From assembly GCA_914767885.1 (NCBI GenBank), contig CAJZBQ010000018.1, positions 1 through 64,000 of the forward strand: a stretch of DNA of 64,000 nt. Direction: 5' to 3'. Of this stretch, positions 11,006 to 22,841 are shown piece after piece. How positions within the stretch are numbered: the stretch's first letter is position 1; each line of letters begins with the position of its first letter. The DNA comes from Blepharisma stoltei (lineage: Eukaryota > Ciliophora > Heterotrichea > Heterotrichida > Blepharismidae). Under the pieces are notes generated by a model that saw nothing but the letters and a program-made list of their open reading frames with translations, was not told the origin of the DNA and ran no database searches. Position numbers and translations under genes: made by a program.

Positions 11006-12994
11006 ATGGAACTTTTTCCCGAAGAGTTAACAAACGCTTTTGAATTTAAGGATCACCTCAATTTTGGAGGTTATGGAACTATCTATCGAGCCATAAAGAG
11101 AAGTAATTTTTATTCAGGCAATGGGCAAATGTATGCAATAAAGGCTGTAGCCAGAACTAGCACAGGGTCAACCTGGAAGGATATTGGAGCAGAGCTACAA
11201 GTACTCTCATGGGCTAATCCATACAAACTTCGTTTAGACTCCTTTTTTGTTAAAGGGGAAACTTTCTACATGGTCATAGATTATTGCCAAAATGGTGACC
11301 TTCTTAAAGCCGTAGTTGATAAGATTTGTGCCCATGAAATATTTGAAGAGGACGAAATCTGAAAATATTTTATCCAGATCTGCTTTGGGCTCGAGTCTTT
11401 GCACTACAACGGATTTATTCATCGAGATCTTCATCCACAAAATATCCTTTTAGACGAAAATAAAGATATTAAAATAGCTGATTTTGGCACTTCTCGCTCT
11501 TTACTCACCAAAACAATTCAGGGTGTTGCCAGCTACCAGTCTCCTAGGACTCATAGTGGAGATCTCCAGGTTAAAGAAAGTGATGTTTGGGCAGTAGGCT
11601 GCATTTTGTATTATCTCTGCAACCTTGAGCATCCTTTTGGCGATAATGTGAATAAAATAAAAAATGAGCCTCATAGGCCAATAAGAAGCGAATACTCTAA
11701 TGAATTGAGGTATTTCGTTGATTGATGCCTAAAGAAGAGGCGAGAAGATAGGCCAACAATAGTTGATATCTTAACTAATGAGTTTATAGTCAATAAAACT
11801 CTAAGCTTAGGTATTACAATTCCACAAACATCTGCTATGAATGCAGCTATTTACCAAATCCAACTTGAGAAAGAAAGGGAAAGAAATGAGCAGCTTAAAA
11901 AGGAGTTATCTAAATATAGAAAAGAGAGCATAGCCCGGAAAAATGAAATTGGGTCGCTTAAAGAAGAAATAGGCTACTTAAACAGCATAATAAATGAGAA
12001 TAAAAAGAGTGAGAAAGATCTCAAAGACAGGATTGAAGACCTGCTTAATTCTCAAATGATTAAGATTCCTCAAGCCCAAATGATCCAAGAGCTAAGAGAG
12101 AAGAGATCTGAAATTTTAAATAGATCAAATGGCCCAGAATTAGAGCAAGACTTTAGAAGAACCTGCTCAAAGTGCAGTAGCGATATTTATGCTCTTCAGC
12201 AAGCTTATCAAGATTATACTAATGCTTATCGCCAAAAAGCATCTCTTTATACAATTACAGGAAAAGACAGCAGAACTAATTTGATTATTTATGATACAGA
12301 AAATAATATTAAGGAAGTCAGGATTGTAGAGACTCCTCAACCTCTGGATTGGGGTACTTGCATTACTCAGCTTCCTAACGGTAATTTATTTTGCTTTGGT
12401 AATAGCGAACTTTCTGGAGTTTCATTGATAATTGGCGAGAATAATATTTTCAAAGAGCTGCCATCTGGAACTCCTTGCTGTGCCTCATCAGCTATCTACT
12501 TCAATAATAGTGTTTATTGCTTTGGAGGATGAAATAATCAAAATTTAACTCTTTCAAAGAGATTTGATTTAAATAAAAGCCGATGAATTAAATTAGAGCC
12601 ACTGCCACAAGCCGATTGCCATTGCAATAGTGTAATATTTAATGGGGATATTGTGATTTCTGGATATGATAATAAAAATCTTTTGAGGTATTCAATTGGT
12701 AGCAACACTTTCGTAGCAACTCCTTATGATTTTCAAGCTCGTAAAGGCAAGATTCTTATAAGTACAGAGAAACTGTATTTAATTGAATGTGGTAGTAATG
12801 GATCAATCTATGAAAGCGAATTGTCAAATGACACTGCCTGGAGACGAATTGGAGACTCAGTAATAAGATCTGATTTGGATCAAGTTTATTTGTCATATAA
12901 TAAAGGAGGAATAAACATTGTATACCTTTATGGTGATCCTACTAGTTACTTCAAGTTTAATTTAGAGACGAAAAGATTAAATAAGCTAGATTAA
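11006..12994 (+). CDS. Protein kinase / coiled-coil / Kelch-like fusion protein
   Basis: One 662-residue frame runs from ATG to TAA when TGA is read as Trp (for example codons at 11360, 11723, 12530 and 12584). Residues 10-275 are a protein kinase: glycine loop GGYG at 21-24, Lys46 in YAIKAVAR, HRD at 139-141, DFG at 159-161, and the catalytic loop Asn in HPQNILL, so it should be active. Residues about 280-380 are coiled coil. The rest is a Kelch-like beta-propeller region with repeats such as SAIYFNNSVYCFGGW and RFDLNKSRWIKL. The same Kelch module occurs in the genes at 13134 and 16193 without the kinase. The target is unknown. Confidence 0.9.
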
Positions 12995-13133
12995 AATAAT
13001 TTGATAATAAATAGGTCTCGTTTAATAATCTTTACTGTAACTCTTTCAATATCTTTTATTGATCAATCTGACTTATGTACTTAGGCACTTATTTAGGTTG
13101 AGTGGAAAATGTCAGCTATCTAATAATCATTAT

Positions 13134-15696
13134 ATGATGGCAAAGAAATGTTTCGAACCTGAGTGCATGAATGAGGTGGGCTATGCATGCAAATACTCTT
13201 CTCCTGACACTTTATCTTGTGAAGTGCATGCTTTTGAGCATATAAACTTGCCTAATAGATCTCATAATCTTCAAGCAATTTTTATGCAGCCTTGTAAAGG
13301 GACAAACTTGCTTAACTGTCAAATAAGTACTGTTTCTAAAGACCTCAACAGTAAACCCAAGGAAACAGAAAGCACTTTAAACGTCATAGACACCTTAAGA
13401 AATAAAACAGCTGAGATATTGAGTAGACCAAACAATCCAGAATTAGAGATAGATTTCAGAACAACTTGCTCAGCAATTCAGAAGAATCTTAGTCTTTATG
13501 ATCCACCACTAAAGCAAGCATGCCAATATTATCTTAAAGCTTATCAACACAAGACATCTCTTTATAATACTACAAGAGATTATGAAAACAGCAGAACTAA
13601 TTTGATCATTTATAACACTGAAACTAAAACTCAAGAAGTCAAAGTATTCAAGACTCCAGAACTACTAGACTTAAGCACTTGCATAACTCAACTTCCAAAT
13701 GGCAAGCTATTCTGTTATGGTAAATATAGAGTTTCTGGGATTACAGTGCTAATTGATGTAAATGGTGATGTTAAAACACTACCATCTGGAACAGAATAAT
13801 CGTAGTTATTTTTTATCAATTTAGTACTTTTTCTCTTGCTTTAAATATCTAATAAATTGAAACTTCAACTCAGATATCTCAATCTAACAGATCTTAAAAG
13901 AAATCAGTAAGAATTAGGACCCATCTGGAACTCATTGCGCTGATTCATCATGTATTCTGGCTTTAAAGAATTATTATTGTATATGGATAATTTTTTGAAA
14001 TTGCATATTTATGGGATAAATCATATTGTATGTTCCCAAGCTGCGGTTCATCTTATAAGCATCGATATTATTAAGAAGAAATTGCACAGCAGGAGAGTAA
14101 TAAAAGATCTAATAATCTATATACCCATTCCATCTTTTCTCAAGCCCAAAAGAAATTTATAATCCATCTCTCCCAAAAGTTAAAATTTTATCAGGGACTG
14201 CAATAAAACATCAAGTGGCGTATATCTATTTTAACAACAGCGTCTATTGCTTTGGAGGAAATGATGAAAATCGTTGTGCTTTAACTCTATCTAGTAGATT
14301 TGATTTAAATGAAAATCGATGAATTCAATTAATTCCAATGCCAAAAGCTGATTATTATTGCAACAGTATTATATTTAATGGAAATATTTTGATTTCTGGG
14401 TGGAAAAATAGAAATATTTTGTTATACTCAATTGATATTGACTCTTTCTCGATGATTCCTTATGAGTTTGAAGAGAAGAAATGAAAGATTCTGATAAATG
14501 CAGAGAGTTTGTATTTGATTGAATGCCCTGGATCAATTTATGAAAGCAAAATTGGAATTTATTCTAATTGGAGACGAATTAGAAAATCAAAAATCAATTG
14601 CAATATTTCTCAAGTGTATTGCTCATATAATAAAGGAGGAGTATACATCTCAACTATTAGTCTGCAGACTAAACAATATTATTATTTTAATTTAGATCAA
14701 AAAATCATTATTGATGTTGCTTACTATAATAAACATGTCGCACTTAGAAGAGTAGATCAAAAGATTGAAGCGATAAAATGAAATAACCAGAATTTTAAGC
14801 TCGATCCTTATTATCTGGATGAATGAAATCTAAAAGGCAATACACTATACAATTTAGGGGAAAATCTAGAAGTAATCGAAGTGAATGACGAAGCAATCAA
14901 ACTCATTCCAAAGAGCACTTGCTTTTACTATAATAAAGCCAACGCTTATATGAAGTTAAAACGATATCTAGAAGCAATTGAATGCTATGACGAAGTAATT
15001 AAACTCGATCCAGACTATGCTATATATTACAGTAATAAAGGCAATGCCTTTAATAATTTAAAAAGATATCCAGAAGCAATCGAATGCTATGACGAAGCAA
15101 TCAAACTCAAACCAAAAAACGCTAGCTTTTACAATGATAAAGGCAACACTTTTTATGATTTAAAAAGATATCTAGAAGCGATCGAATGATATAACAAAGC
15201 AATCGAACTCAATCCAAACTATACTATATGTTACAATAATAAAGGCAATGCTTTTAATAATTTAAAAAAATACCTAGAAGCAATCGAATGCTATGAAGAA
15301 GCAATCAAACTTGATCCAACTAATGCTGATTTTCACTATAACAAAGGAAATGCTTTAAATGAATTAGGTAGATATCCAGAAGCATTAGAAAGCTATGATG
15401 AAGCAATCAAAATCAATCCATATAAGGCCAAGTATTTAAATGGTAAAGGTAATACTCTTTATGCTTTAGAGAGATATCAAGAAGCAATGCAATGTTATGA
15501 TGAGGCAATCAAACTTAAACCCAATAATCCTTTGCATTTCTGCAACCGAGCAAGAGTGCTTAATACTCTCAGAACAGAAGAAGCAGCTTTGCAGGATTTT
15601 AATAGGGCTTATAATTTGAAGGAAGAAAAATCAAATAAGTGGTGTTTTCTTTGGGGATGAATGAAGCCTTTCTGAAAAAGATTTCAAAATTATTAA
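13134..15696 (+). CDS. Zinc-motif / Kelch-like / TPR protein, split by two IESs
   Basis: The start MMAKKCFEPEC aligns with paralogues at 16193 and 18457. The N-terminus is a Cys/His cluster (CFEPEC, then CKYSSPDTLSC, then H residues) like a B-box zinc motif. A Kelch-like region follows, then about seven 34-residue TPRs (such as YNKGNALNELGRYPEALESY), ending at a TAA at 15694 with TGA read as Trp throughout. The frame breaks at 13797. Removing 13782-13920 and 13953-14222 gives LPSGTHCADSSCIYFNNSVY, which matches paralogue LPSGTPCCASSAIYFNNSVY almost position by position. Kelch and TPR domains are protein-binding, so a scaffold or adaptor role is likely. Confidence 0.85.
13782..13920 (+). mobile_element. 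IES bounded by an 11-base direct repeat (139 bases)
   Basis: The direct repeat CCATCTGGAAC occurs at 13782 and again at 13921. Deleting one copy plus the intervening sequence (139 bases) restores the Kelch frame and the paralogue-conserved Pro-Ser-Gly-Thr. No pair of TA dinucleotides in register repairs the frame here. The interior is AT-rich with stops in all frames. The alternative is a partial tandem duplication within the gene, since this 11-mer recurs in sister Kelch genes. Confidence 0.6.
13953..14222 (+). mobile_element. TA-bounded IES in Kelch/TPR gene (270 bases)
   Basis: TA at 13953 and TA at 14223 bound a segment whose removal joins ADSSC to IYFNNSVYCFGG, exactly as in the paralogues at 12480 and 17450. 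The interior has stops in every frame. No long terminal inverted repeat is evident, so it differs from families A and B. Confidence 0.75.
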
Positions 15697-16192
15697 CGAC
15701 GTATTTGGCCGAGACTGTATTGAACTACTCCAAAAATAACAGATTTAGAATAAATTTGGTTATAATAAACCGTCATTATAATAATTATATATCCAGCGAA
15801 CCTCCATTTGCTCTGGCCATAGAAAATACGGAAATATGCATGCCTTGTAGCTTCATCTGTGAACTGCACTTAAGCACCTTGGTAAAAATATATAACTTTA
15901 AAGCAAGCATTCTTCTAATTATGGGAATGAATGAGCTATTACCAATTTTAGTTTTATCTTTTAGGTATAAAAGTGCGATTGATTAAAAATTGTCCTTTTA
16001 TATTTCCATTAATTAGCTTTCCTAGATAATTGCATTTTTCAACCATTTGGATTTCAATATTTTAATTATGCATTTTGGTGGATTTTTAACCACACTGTCT
16101 TATTAAGTGGGTTAATAGATCTCATTTAATGCTCTTGTGTTATTAACTATATAGCAGATTTAAATAAAATTAGCTAGCATTATAGTAAATAT
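15697..16192. other. Intergenic, no feature seen
   Basis: AT-rich spacer between two members of the zinc-motif/Kelch family. Short open frames occur but have no paralogue and no domain. Confidence 0.6.
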
Positions 16193-17958
16193 ATGGAGCT
16201 TATGCAATGTTTCGAGCCAGGTTGCAACCATGAGGTTGAATACTCGTGTCCATGCACCTCTCCTGATACTCTATCTTGTGAATTTCATTTCGGGAAGCAT
16301 TTGAAGCTCCCTAACAGAACTCATGCTTTCAGCTCGATTTTTGTAGAGCCATGCCAAGCTACCAAAGAAGAAATTCTTAAGTTTCTTATAAAGGCAAACT
16401 CAAAAAATAGCAAGCTAAGAGGGAAGATCCTAGCATCCTTTAGCCAGCGCATTTTTGAATCCAAAAATGATATTGAAGAACTCTTAAAAAATTTGGATTC
16501 TGGCTCAGCTCAAATAACCAATTATTTTACAAAAATTTCTCAAGCTCAAAAATTATTCAAATTAGAGCAAGACCCAATTTTAGGACTATTGAGTTTACAA
16601 CCTGATGAAGCTATTAAGAAATTAAAAACAATTATCCCAATTAATCAAGAATGGTCCAAAACAGCAAAGATATTTTGTGATCTCAGCGGAAAAATTGATA
16701 AAATGATTGAGTGCTTTATTGGAGATAAATTTGAAGCTTATTTAGATAAAAGACTGTCTAATATAGAAAACACTCTTCAAGAACACAATAAAGTTATTAA
16801 ATCAGTCAATGAAGAGCATAAAAAAATAATTGACTGAACGAACGCTCAGATAGCGAACATTAAAGACTCTATTTCTAAACTAATAAATGAGAATAGAAAA
16901 AGCGAGAGGGATCTCAAAGACTGGAAAGAAGAAATGATCCCTAAAACAACAAATGAAATAGACCTGCTTGATTTTCAAATAATTAAGACGACCCAAGACC
17001 TTAGCAAAAATAATGAATCAGAAAAGGTCCAAGAGATCCTTAAGAGCTAAGGGAGAAGAGATCCGAAATTTTAAATAGACCAAATGACCCAGAGTTAGAA
17101 CAAGACTTTAGAAAAACCTGCTCAAAATACAGAAGCAATGCCTGTGTTGATGATCCTACTCTTCAGCAAGCTTATGGAGATTATATTAATGCTTATCGCA
17201 AAAAAACATCACTTTATACTATTACAAGAAATGGCATCAGAACTAATTTAACTATTTATGATACAGAAAATGATAGTAAGGAAACCAGGATAGTAGAGAC
17301 TCCTGAACCACTGGACAATTGCACTTGCATTGCTCAGCTTCCTAATGGTAGTTTATTTTGCTTTGGTAGAGACAATCCAGGTTCTGGAGTTTCATTGATA
17401 ATTGATGAGAATTATAGAGTTCAGCAGCTGCCATCTGGAACTCCTTGCTGAAACTCATCAGCTATCTATTTCAATAGCAGTGTTTATTGCTTTGGAGGAT
17501 ATAAACAACGTTATTTAAATCTATCAGAAAGATTTGACTTAAATGAAAACAGATGAATTAAATTAAAGCCGCTGCCAAAACCTGATTTCAAATGCAATAG
17601 TGTAATATTTAACGGGAATATTGTGATTTCTGGAAATATTAGTCAACATCTTGTGAGGTATTCAATTAGTAGCAACACTTTCACAACAATTCCTTATAAA
17701 TTTAGAGATGCTAGACACAAGATTCTTATAAGTGCAGAAAGACTGTATTTAATTGAATCTGATGGAGCATTCTGTGAAAGTGAATTGTCAAATGACACTG
17801 CCTGGAGGCGAATTGGAAACTCAGCAATAAGATCTGATTTGGATCAAGTTTATTTGTCATATAATAAAGGAGGAATAAACATTGCAATCTATCGTTCTAA
17901 TCCCATTAGTTACTTCAAGTTTAATTTAGAAACAAAAAACATAACTAAACTAGATTAA
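16193..17958 (+). CDS. Zinc-motif / coiled-coil / Kelch-like protein, frameshifted
   Basis: Begins MELMQCFEPGC with the family Cys/His cluster (CPCTSPDTLSC, then FHFGKHLKL), followed by a long coiled-coil region including HNKVIKSVNEEHKKI and a TGA-coded Trp at 16835. A TAA at 17048 stops the frame. An 11-base excess there, relative to the kinase paralogue (a repeated AAGAG), shifts the frame. Beyond it the Kelch-like half is intact to a TAA at 17956, with SAIYFNSSVYCFGGY and RFDLNENRWIKLKPL. The 11-base insert is too short for a normal IES and does not fit a 15- or 16-base intron, so this is either a real frameshift or an assembly error. Confidence 0.75.
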
Positions 17959-18052
17959 AATAATTTGCTAATATATAGGCTTTATTTAATAATCTTTTGC
18001 TATTAACTCTTTAGCTCTGTAAAATTACCGCATAGGTCAATTTATTTATATT

Positions 18053-18123
18053 TGTTGGACGGAGAGCATTACTTCAAGTTTGATTTGGCTTCAAAGAGAT
18101 TGAATAAATCAGAAGAATTATAA
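18053..18123 (+). pseudogene. Kelch-gene 3'-end scrap
   Basis: About 24 codons ending in TAA read EHYFKFDLASKRLNK, matching the C-terminus SYFKFNLETKRLNKLD of the gene at 11006. There is nothing upstream in frame. It is the isolated tail of a lost family member. Confidence 0.55.
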
Positions 18124-18456
18124 AATGATTAGTTAGAAGAATTTTTAATGGTTTTTATATAAATCAATTTTGAATAAATCGAAGCTATACAATTATATAT
18201 GAAGATATGCTCCTAATTAATCTAAAAAGATTATAAATGTAAGGATTGCTAATGCTTTATCATAAATTACACTTCTTTAGATGTTCCTAAAATGTTTTTA
18301 ATTTCACCTAAGTATTAGAATTCTAAATTATTTTTTAGATATTTATATGCAATGCATATAAAAGTGTTTGAGAGAAAAATAAAAATTTATGTGAATTTTT
18401 CAACCCTTTTTTTGTGAATTTTTGCTCTACCCAATAGGAATATAAATTGTAATAAT

Positions 18457-20738
18457 ATGAGCACTATAGGATGCTTTGAGCCAGAGTGCGACAGTGAAGT
18501 TGAACTTTTATGCAATTGCACTTCACCTGTGATTTATTCTTGCTTAAAACACATAGTGAAGCATTGCGAATCTAGCGAAGGACCTCATAATTTTAGCTCG
18601 ATTTTTGTAAAGCCCGTTGAAGGCACAAAAGAAGCAATCCTTGGCTTTCTTATGGAAGAAAAGTCGAAAATTGAAGAAATGAAGGCAAATATAATAGCAT
18701 CCTTTACTCAAACTCTTTGTAGTTATAAAAATAGTTTTAAGCAAGTTCTAAAAGAAATCGACTCTGATTCTACAAAAATTGGTAGCTATGTTGAAAAAAT
18801 CTTTCAAGTACAAAAGCTATCGAGAATGGAGAAAGATCCAGCTTTAAATTTGTTAGCCTTGCAGTCAAATGAAGCTGTTGAAAAAGCCAAAGCAATGCTT
18901 ACAGAAATATCAAATAATAATATCGTGCTATTTTGTGAAATATGAGGGCAAATTGATGAAGTTATCAAGAGCTTTCACAGAGAAAAGTCCAAAGGAATTC
19001 CATATGAAGCGCATTCTGAATTGAAAAACATTCATAATGGCTTTGAAAAGGAAGGGGAGAATTTACAGCCAGAATTAAGTAAGTATAAAGAAGCTATCAG
19101 AATTGATCTAAATAATCCTGACTCATACAATGGCATAGGAGATATCTTCTATAATGAAGGGAGATATGAAGAAGCAGTAAAACATTACAACGATGCAATT
19201 AGAATCAACCCAAACTGTTCAATTTATTATAGAAATAAAGGAAATGCTCTTAGAGAGTTAGGGAGAAGAGAAGAAGCTATGGAATGCTATAAAGAAGCTA
19301 TCAGAATTGATCCAAATAATGCTGATGCATACAATGGCATACGATGTATCTTCTATAATGAAGGGAGATATGAAGAAGCAGTAAACTATTACAGCGATGC
19401 AATTAGAATCAATCCAAATTCTGCAATTTTATACAATAATAAAGGAGATGCTCTATATGAGTTAGGGAGAAGAGAAGAAGCTATGGAATGCTATAAAGAA
19501 GCTATCAGAATTGATCCAAATAATCATTATGCATACAATGGCATAGGAAATATCTTCTATAATGAAAAGAGATATGAAGAAGAGTAAAACATTACAACGA
19601 TGCAATTAGAATCAACCCAAACGATGCAATTTATTATACAAATAAAGGAGAAGCTCTTAGAGATAGAGGCAGAAGAGAAGAAGCTATGAAATGCTATAAA
19701 GAAGCTATTAGAATTGATCCAAATAATCATTATGCATACAATTGCATAGGAAAAATCTTCTATAATGAAAAGAGATATAAAGAAGCAGTAAAACATTACA
19801 ACGATGCAATTAGAATCAATCCAAGTGAAGCATGCTATTTTTTATGGAAAGGAGATGCTCTTAGAGAGTTAGGGAGAAGAGAAGAAGCTATGGAATGCTA
19901 TAAAGAAGCTATCAGAATTGATCCAAATAATGCTGATGCATACATTGGCATAGGAATTATCTTCCTTAATGAAAAGAGATATGAAGAAGCAGTGAAACAT
20001 TACAACGATGCAATTAGAATCAACCCAAACTGTGCATTTTATTATTCAAATAAAGGAAATGCTCTATATAAGTTAAGTAGAAGAGAAGAAGCTATGGAAT
20101 GCTATAAAGAAGCTATCAGAATTGATCCAAATTATGCTGATGCATACAATGGCATAGGAAAAATCTTCTATAAAGAAGAGAGATATGAAGAAGCAGTAAA
20201 CTGTTACAGCGATGCAATTATATTCAACCCAAACGATGCAATTTATTATAATAATAAAGGAGATGCTCTATATGAGTTAGAGAGAAGAGAAGAAGTTATG
20301 GAATGCTATAAAGAAGCTATCAGAATTCATCCAAATAATGCTGATGCATACATTCGCATAGGACTTATCTTCCTTAATGAAAAGAGATATGAAGAAGCAG
20401 TAAAACATTACAACGATGCAATTAGAATCAACCCAAACTGTTGAATTTATTATAGAAATAAAAGAAATGCACTTAGAGAGTTAGGGAGAAGAGAAGAAGC
20501 TATGGAATGCTATAAAGAAGCTATTAGAATTGATCCAAATAATCATTATGCATACAATTGCATAGGAAACATCTTCTATAATGAAAAGAGATATAAAGAA
20601 GCAGTAAAACATTACAACGATGCAATTAGAATCAATCCAAACTCTGCAAACTATTACTTTAATAAAGGAAATGCTCTATATGAGTTAGGCAGAATAGAAG
20701 AAACAGTGAAATGCTTGAACAAAGCGAGGAGTTTATAA
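18457..20738 (+). CDS. Zinc-motif / coiled-coil / multi-TPR protein, one frameshift
   Basis: Starts MSTIGCFEPECDSEV with the family Cys/His cluster, then a coiled-coil region, a TGA Trp at 18943, and a long run of TPRs. The TPRs form near-identical 204-base double units (YEEAVKHYNDAIRI and LGRREEAMECYKEAIRI). One base is missing near 19586 (GAAGAAGAG for GAAGAAGCAG) and creates a TAA. The frame resumes in the next repeat and continues, with one TGA Trp near 20442, to a TAA at 20736. Low divergence between repeats implies recent expansion or gene conversion, and such repeats are prone to assembly error. TPRs suggest a protein-binding scaffold. Confidence 0.8.
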
Positions 20739-20965
20739 ATGCTTAATCTTATCAATAATAAAGTATATTGTAGAGATTTTCTTATTAGTATATATCATAT
20801 AAATTATTAAATATATAGGATTTACATTAAAGTTACAGATTCATTAGAAAAGCCAAAGGGACATTATATAGGGAACTAAACAAAATGCAATTTTTAGAAA
20901 GCTACGGAAAATGAATTAAGAGATTAAGATATATAGGAGCAGTCAAATTGCCATGCGCAGATTAA
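20739..20965. repeat. 3' flank shared with the TPR pseudogene
   Basis: Near-identical to 8623-8855, including ATGCTTAATNTTATCAATAA and the block AGAAAGCTACGGAAAATGAA. With the coding part this defines a segmental duplication (about 7415-8855 and 18720-20965) between two subtelomeric TPR loci. Confidence 0.8.
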
Positions 20966-21098
20966 AGCCTATATATTAATTAAAATTTCATAATAAGTAT
21001 ATACAATTAAACTTTTAAAATGACTGATAATTAATTTCGAAATAAAAGGATGGCAGCTTTAAATTTTTCATCACTTAATCCTCATTTGACAAAATAAA

Positions 21099-22381
21099 TT
21101 ATTTCGGGTTTGTTTTGTGGCACCTACAATTAAAAGCATAATAATTTTTTTTGTAATGAAGATTTAAAGTAAATTCAAGAGTCTGACTGATTTCTCCAGA
21201 CAGTTTTTCTACTACAATGTTAACTACTCTAGCTTCATTAAGAACTCCTTGAACCACCATATAATTGCTATATCCTCTTCCCTTCCAAATTGCATCAACC
21301 TAAATATCAAAATGCCTCACAAATTCAGGAATCATCTCACAACCCAGCTCGATTTCAATATCAAAAGTATTCTCCCTACCAAAGCTTTTACCATTCCACA
21401 TAATTCTTTTTTCTTTTATTTCTAATTGGAAATCAGATGGCTTCATATCGAAATGAAGCCCGCTAAGATAAATATCTCCAAATTTTTCAATACAAATCAT
21501 ACTAGTCACTCCAGAAACATCATTATAATGGCATTCATCAACATCCTAGTCATTGTCTTTTTCTTTACTAATTTTATTATGCAAAATAATTCTATTATTA
21601 GTGTCTTTTAATATATATTAATTTTGCATTACCTTAATAAAAAATTTTGATAGAAAAAGAAGATATTGTCTGAGCCTCCTTTAGTTTGGGCTATATCGAC
21701 ATCTCCTGGGGCTAATGGAGATTTGGCTTTATCAACAAATCTTGTAAACCCAATCCAGATTGATGTCGGATAGCGTGGGGGTAGCCCGAGTCAATGGAGA
21801 CATGGGCTATAACTGTAAATTCATATCAAAAAGATCAATCTTTTTCTGCTGTAGCTTAAGAGAGCTTGTGTCATGATAAACCACTTATTGATTGAGAGGA
21901 TTTCCCGCAAGAACAGAGTAATCAGGGAGTTGGTCTCAATCTCTTACAGAGTTCCATGAATTCTCTGCAATAACTCTTCCTCTGGAGTACAAGTTTCTTT
22001 TTTGGCATTCATTAAATCATGCATTTATAGGCTCTATGAACTTCTTTATATAAAGCAGTCCAGCATAAATCCTCGGGCTACTTTTACAACCACATTCGTA
22101 TCTTTAAATTTTGCGCCACAATACCCTTGCCAGTATTCCGCATCTTGTCCTTGCTCAATCCACCTCACAACGGCAACATTATGAACAGGAATTTCTAGTG
22201 AAATTAATTTTCACTTATCACTAGCCATCCTTTCATTAGAGGTTACTGACATAATCATCCTCCCATTGCTATCAAAAGCTTCTAAAGTGACAAAAAGTGG
22301 GTCATTCACATTCAGGCCAGTTATGATACCTATTGTTAATCCCATTAATAGCCCCATAAGCATGCGAATTACCCGCTGAGT
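21099..22381 (-). pseudogene. F-box-associated-like and linked fragments, decayed
   Basis: Three minus-strand pieces follow one another. 22049-22381 encodes LFVTLEAFDSNGRMIMSV and later EYWQGYCGAKFKDTNVVVKV, which resembles the C-terminal half of F-box-associated (FBA) domains (hydrophobic strand, then Tyr/Phe-Trp-x-Gly, then Val-x-Val). 21629-22012 starts MNAKKETCTPEEELL and ends near PGDVDIAQTKGGSDNIFFFY, faintly like an MABP strand pair. 21099-21620 encodes beta-rich sequence (DFQLEIKEKRIMWNGKSF) crossed by TAA and TAGs. The pieces lie in different frames. IESs could separate some of them, but I could not find junctions that repair the protein. Confidence 0.4.
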
Positions 22382-22841
22382 TTAAAATTTGCTCCGATAA
22401 AAACTAATAATTTTGGCCAGACCAAATTGTAATTTTAGCAGATAATTCACCTACTTATCTGACTATTCTAGGAAATAAGTATAGTTAATATAATTAACTA
22501 TTTGATGTACTGAATTTTAAGGATTTAAACCTTAAAATCTTTTGAACAATTATCCCAATTAATTTTACAATTAAAGCAAATTTGCTTGAATTTTTTGAAA
22601 TTTAAAAGAATATTTATCTTAATCCTGCATTTAGCTAAGTATAGGGTTCAGGCCACGATTTCCAAAAAAAACATTCGAAAATTTTATTAAGCTATTTTTC
22701 AATTTACACAATTCAATAAAAGAGGGACTTAAATAAATATCTAATTCACGAATCATAGTGAGTTAAATGCAATTTGAAGACATATCAGAAAAAATAGCTT
22801 TATATATAATTTTGCTATATATATATTGCCTTAATAAAATA
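22382..22841. other. Intergenic, no feature seen
   Basis: AT-rich upstream region of the calpain gene. The calpain frame is open for a short way upstream of its start, but that part is low-complexity and probably untranslated. Confidence 0.6.

Noticed and set aside
15639-15986. Separate gene after the Kelch/TPR gene
   Set aside because: The frame starts inside the end of the TPR gene in another register and has no paralogue or domain.
17030-17050. A very short IES or a 20-base intron in the gene at 16193
   Set aside because: The excess is only 11 bases against the paralogue and no GT-AG segment of 15 or 16 bases fits; treated as an indel.
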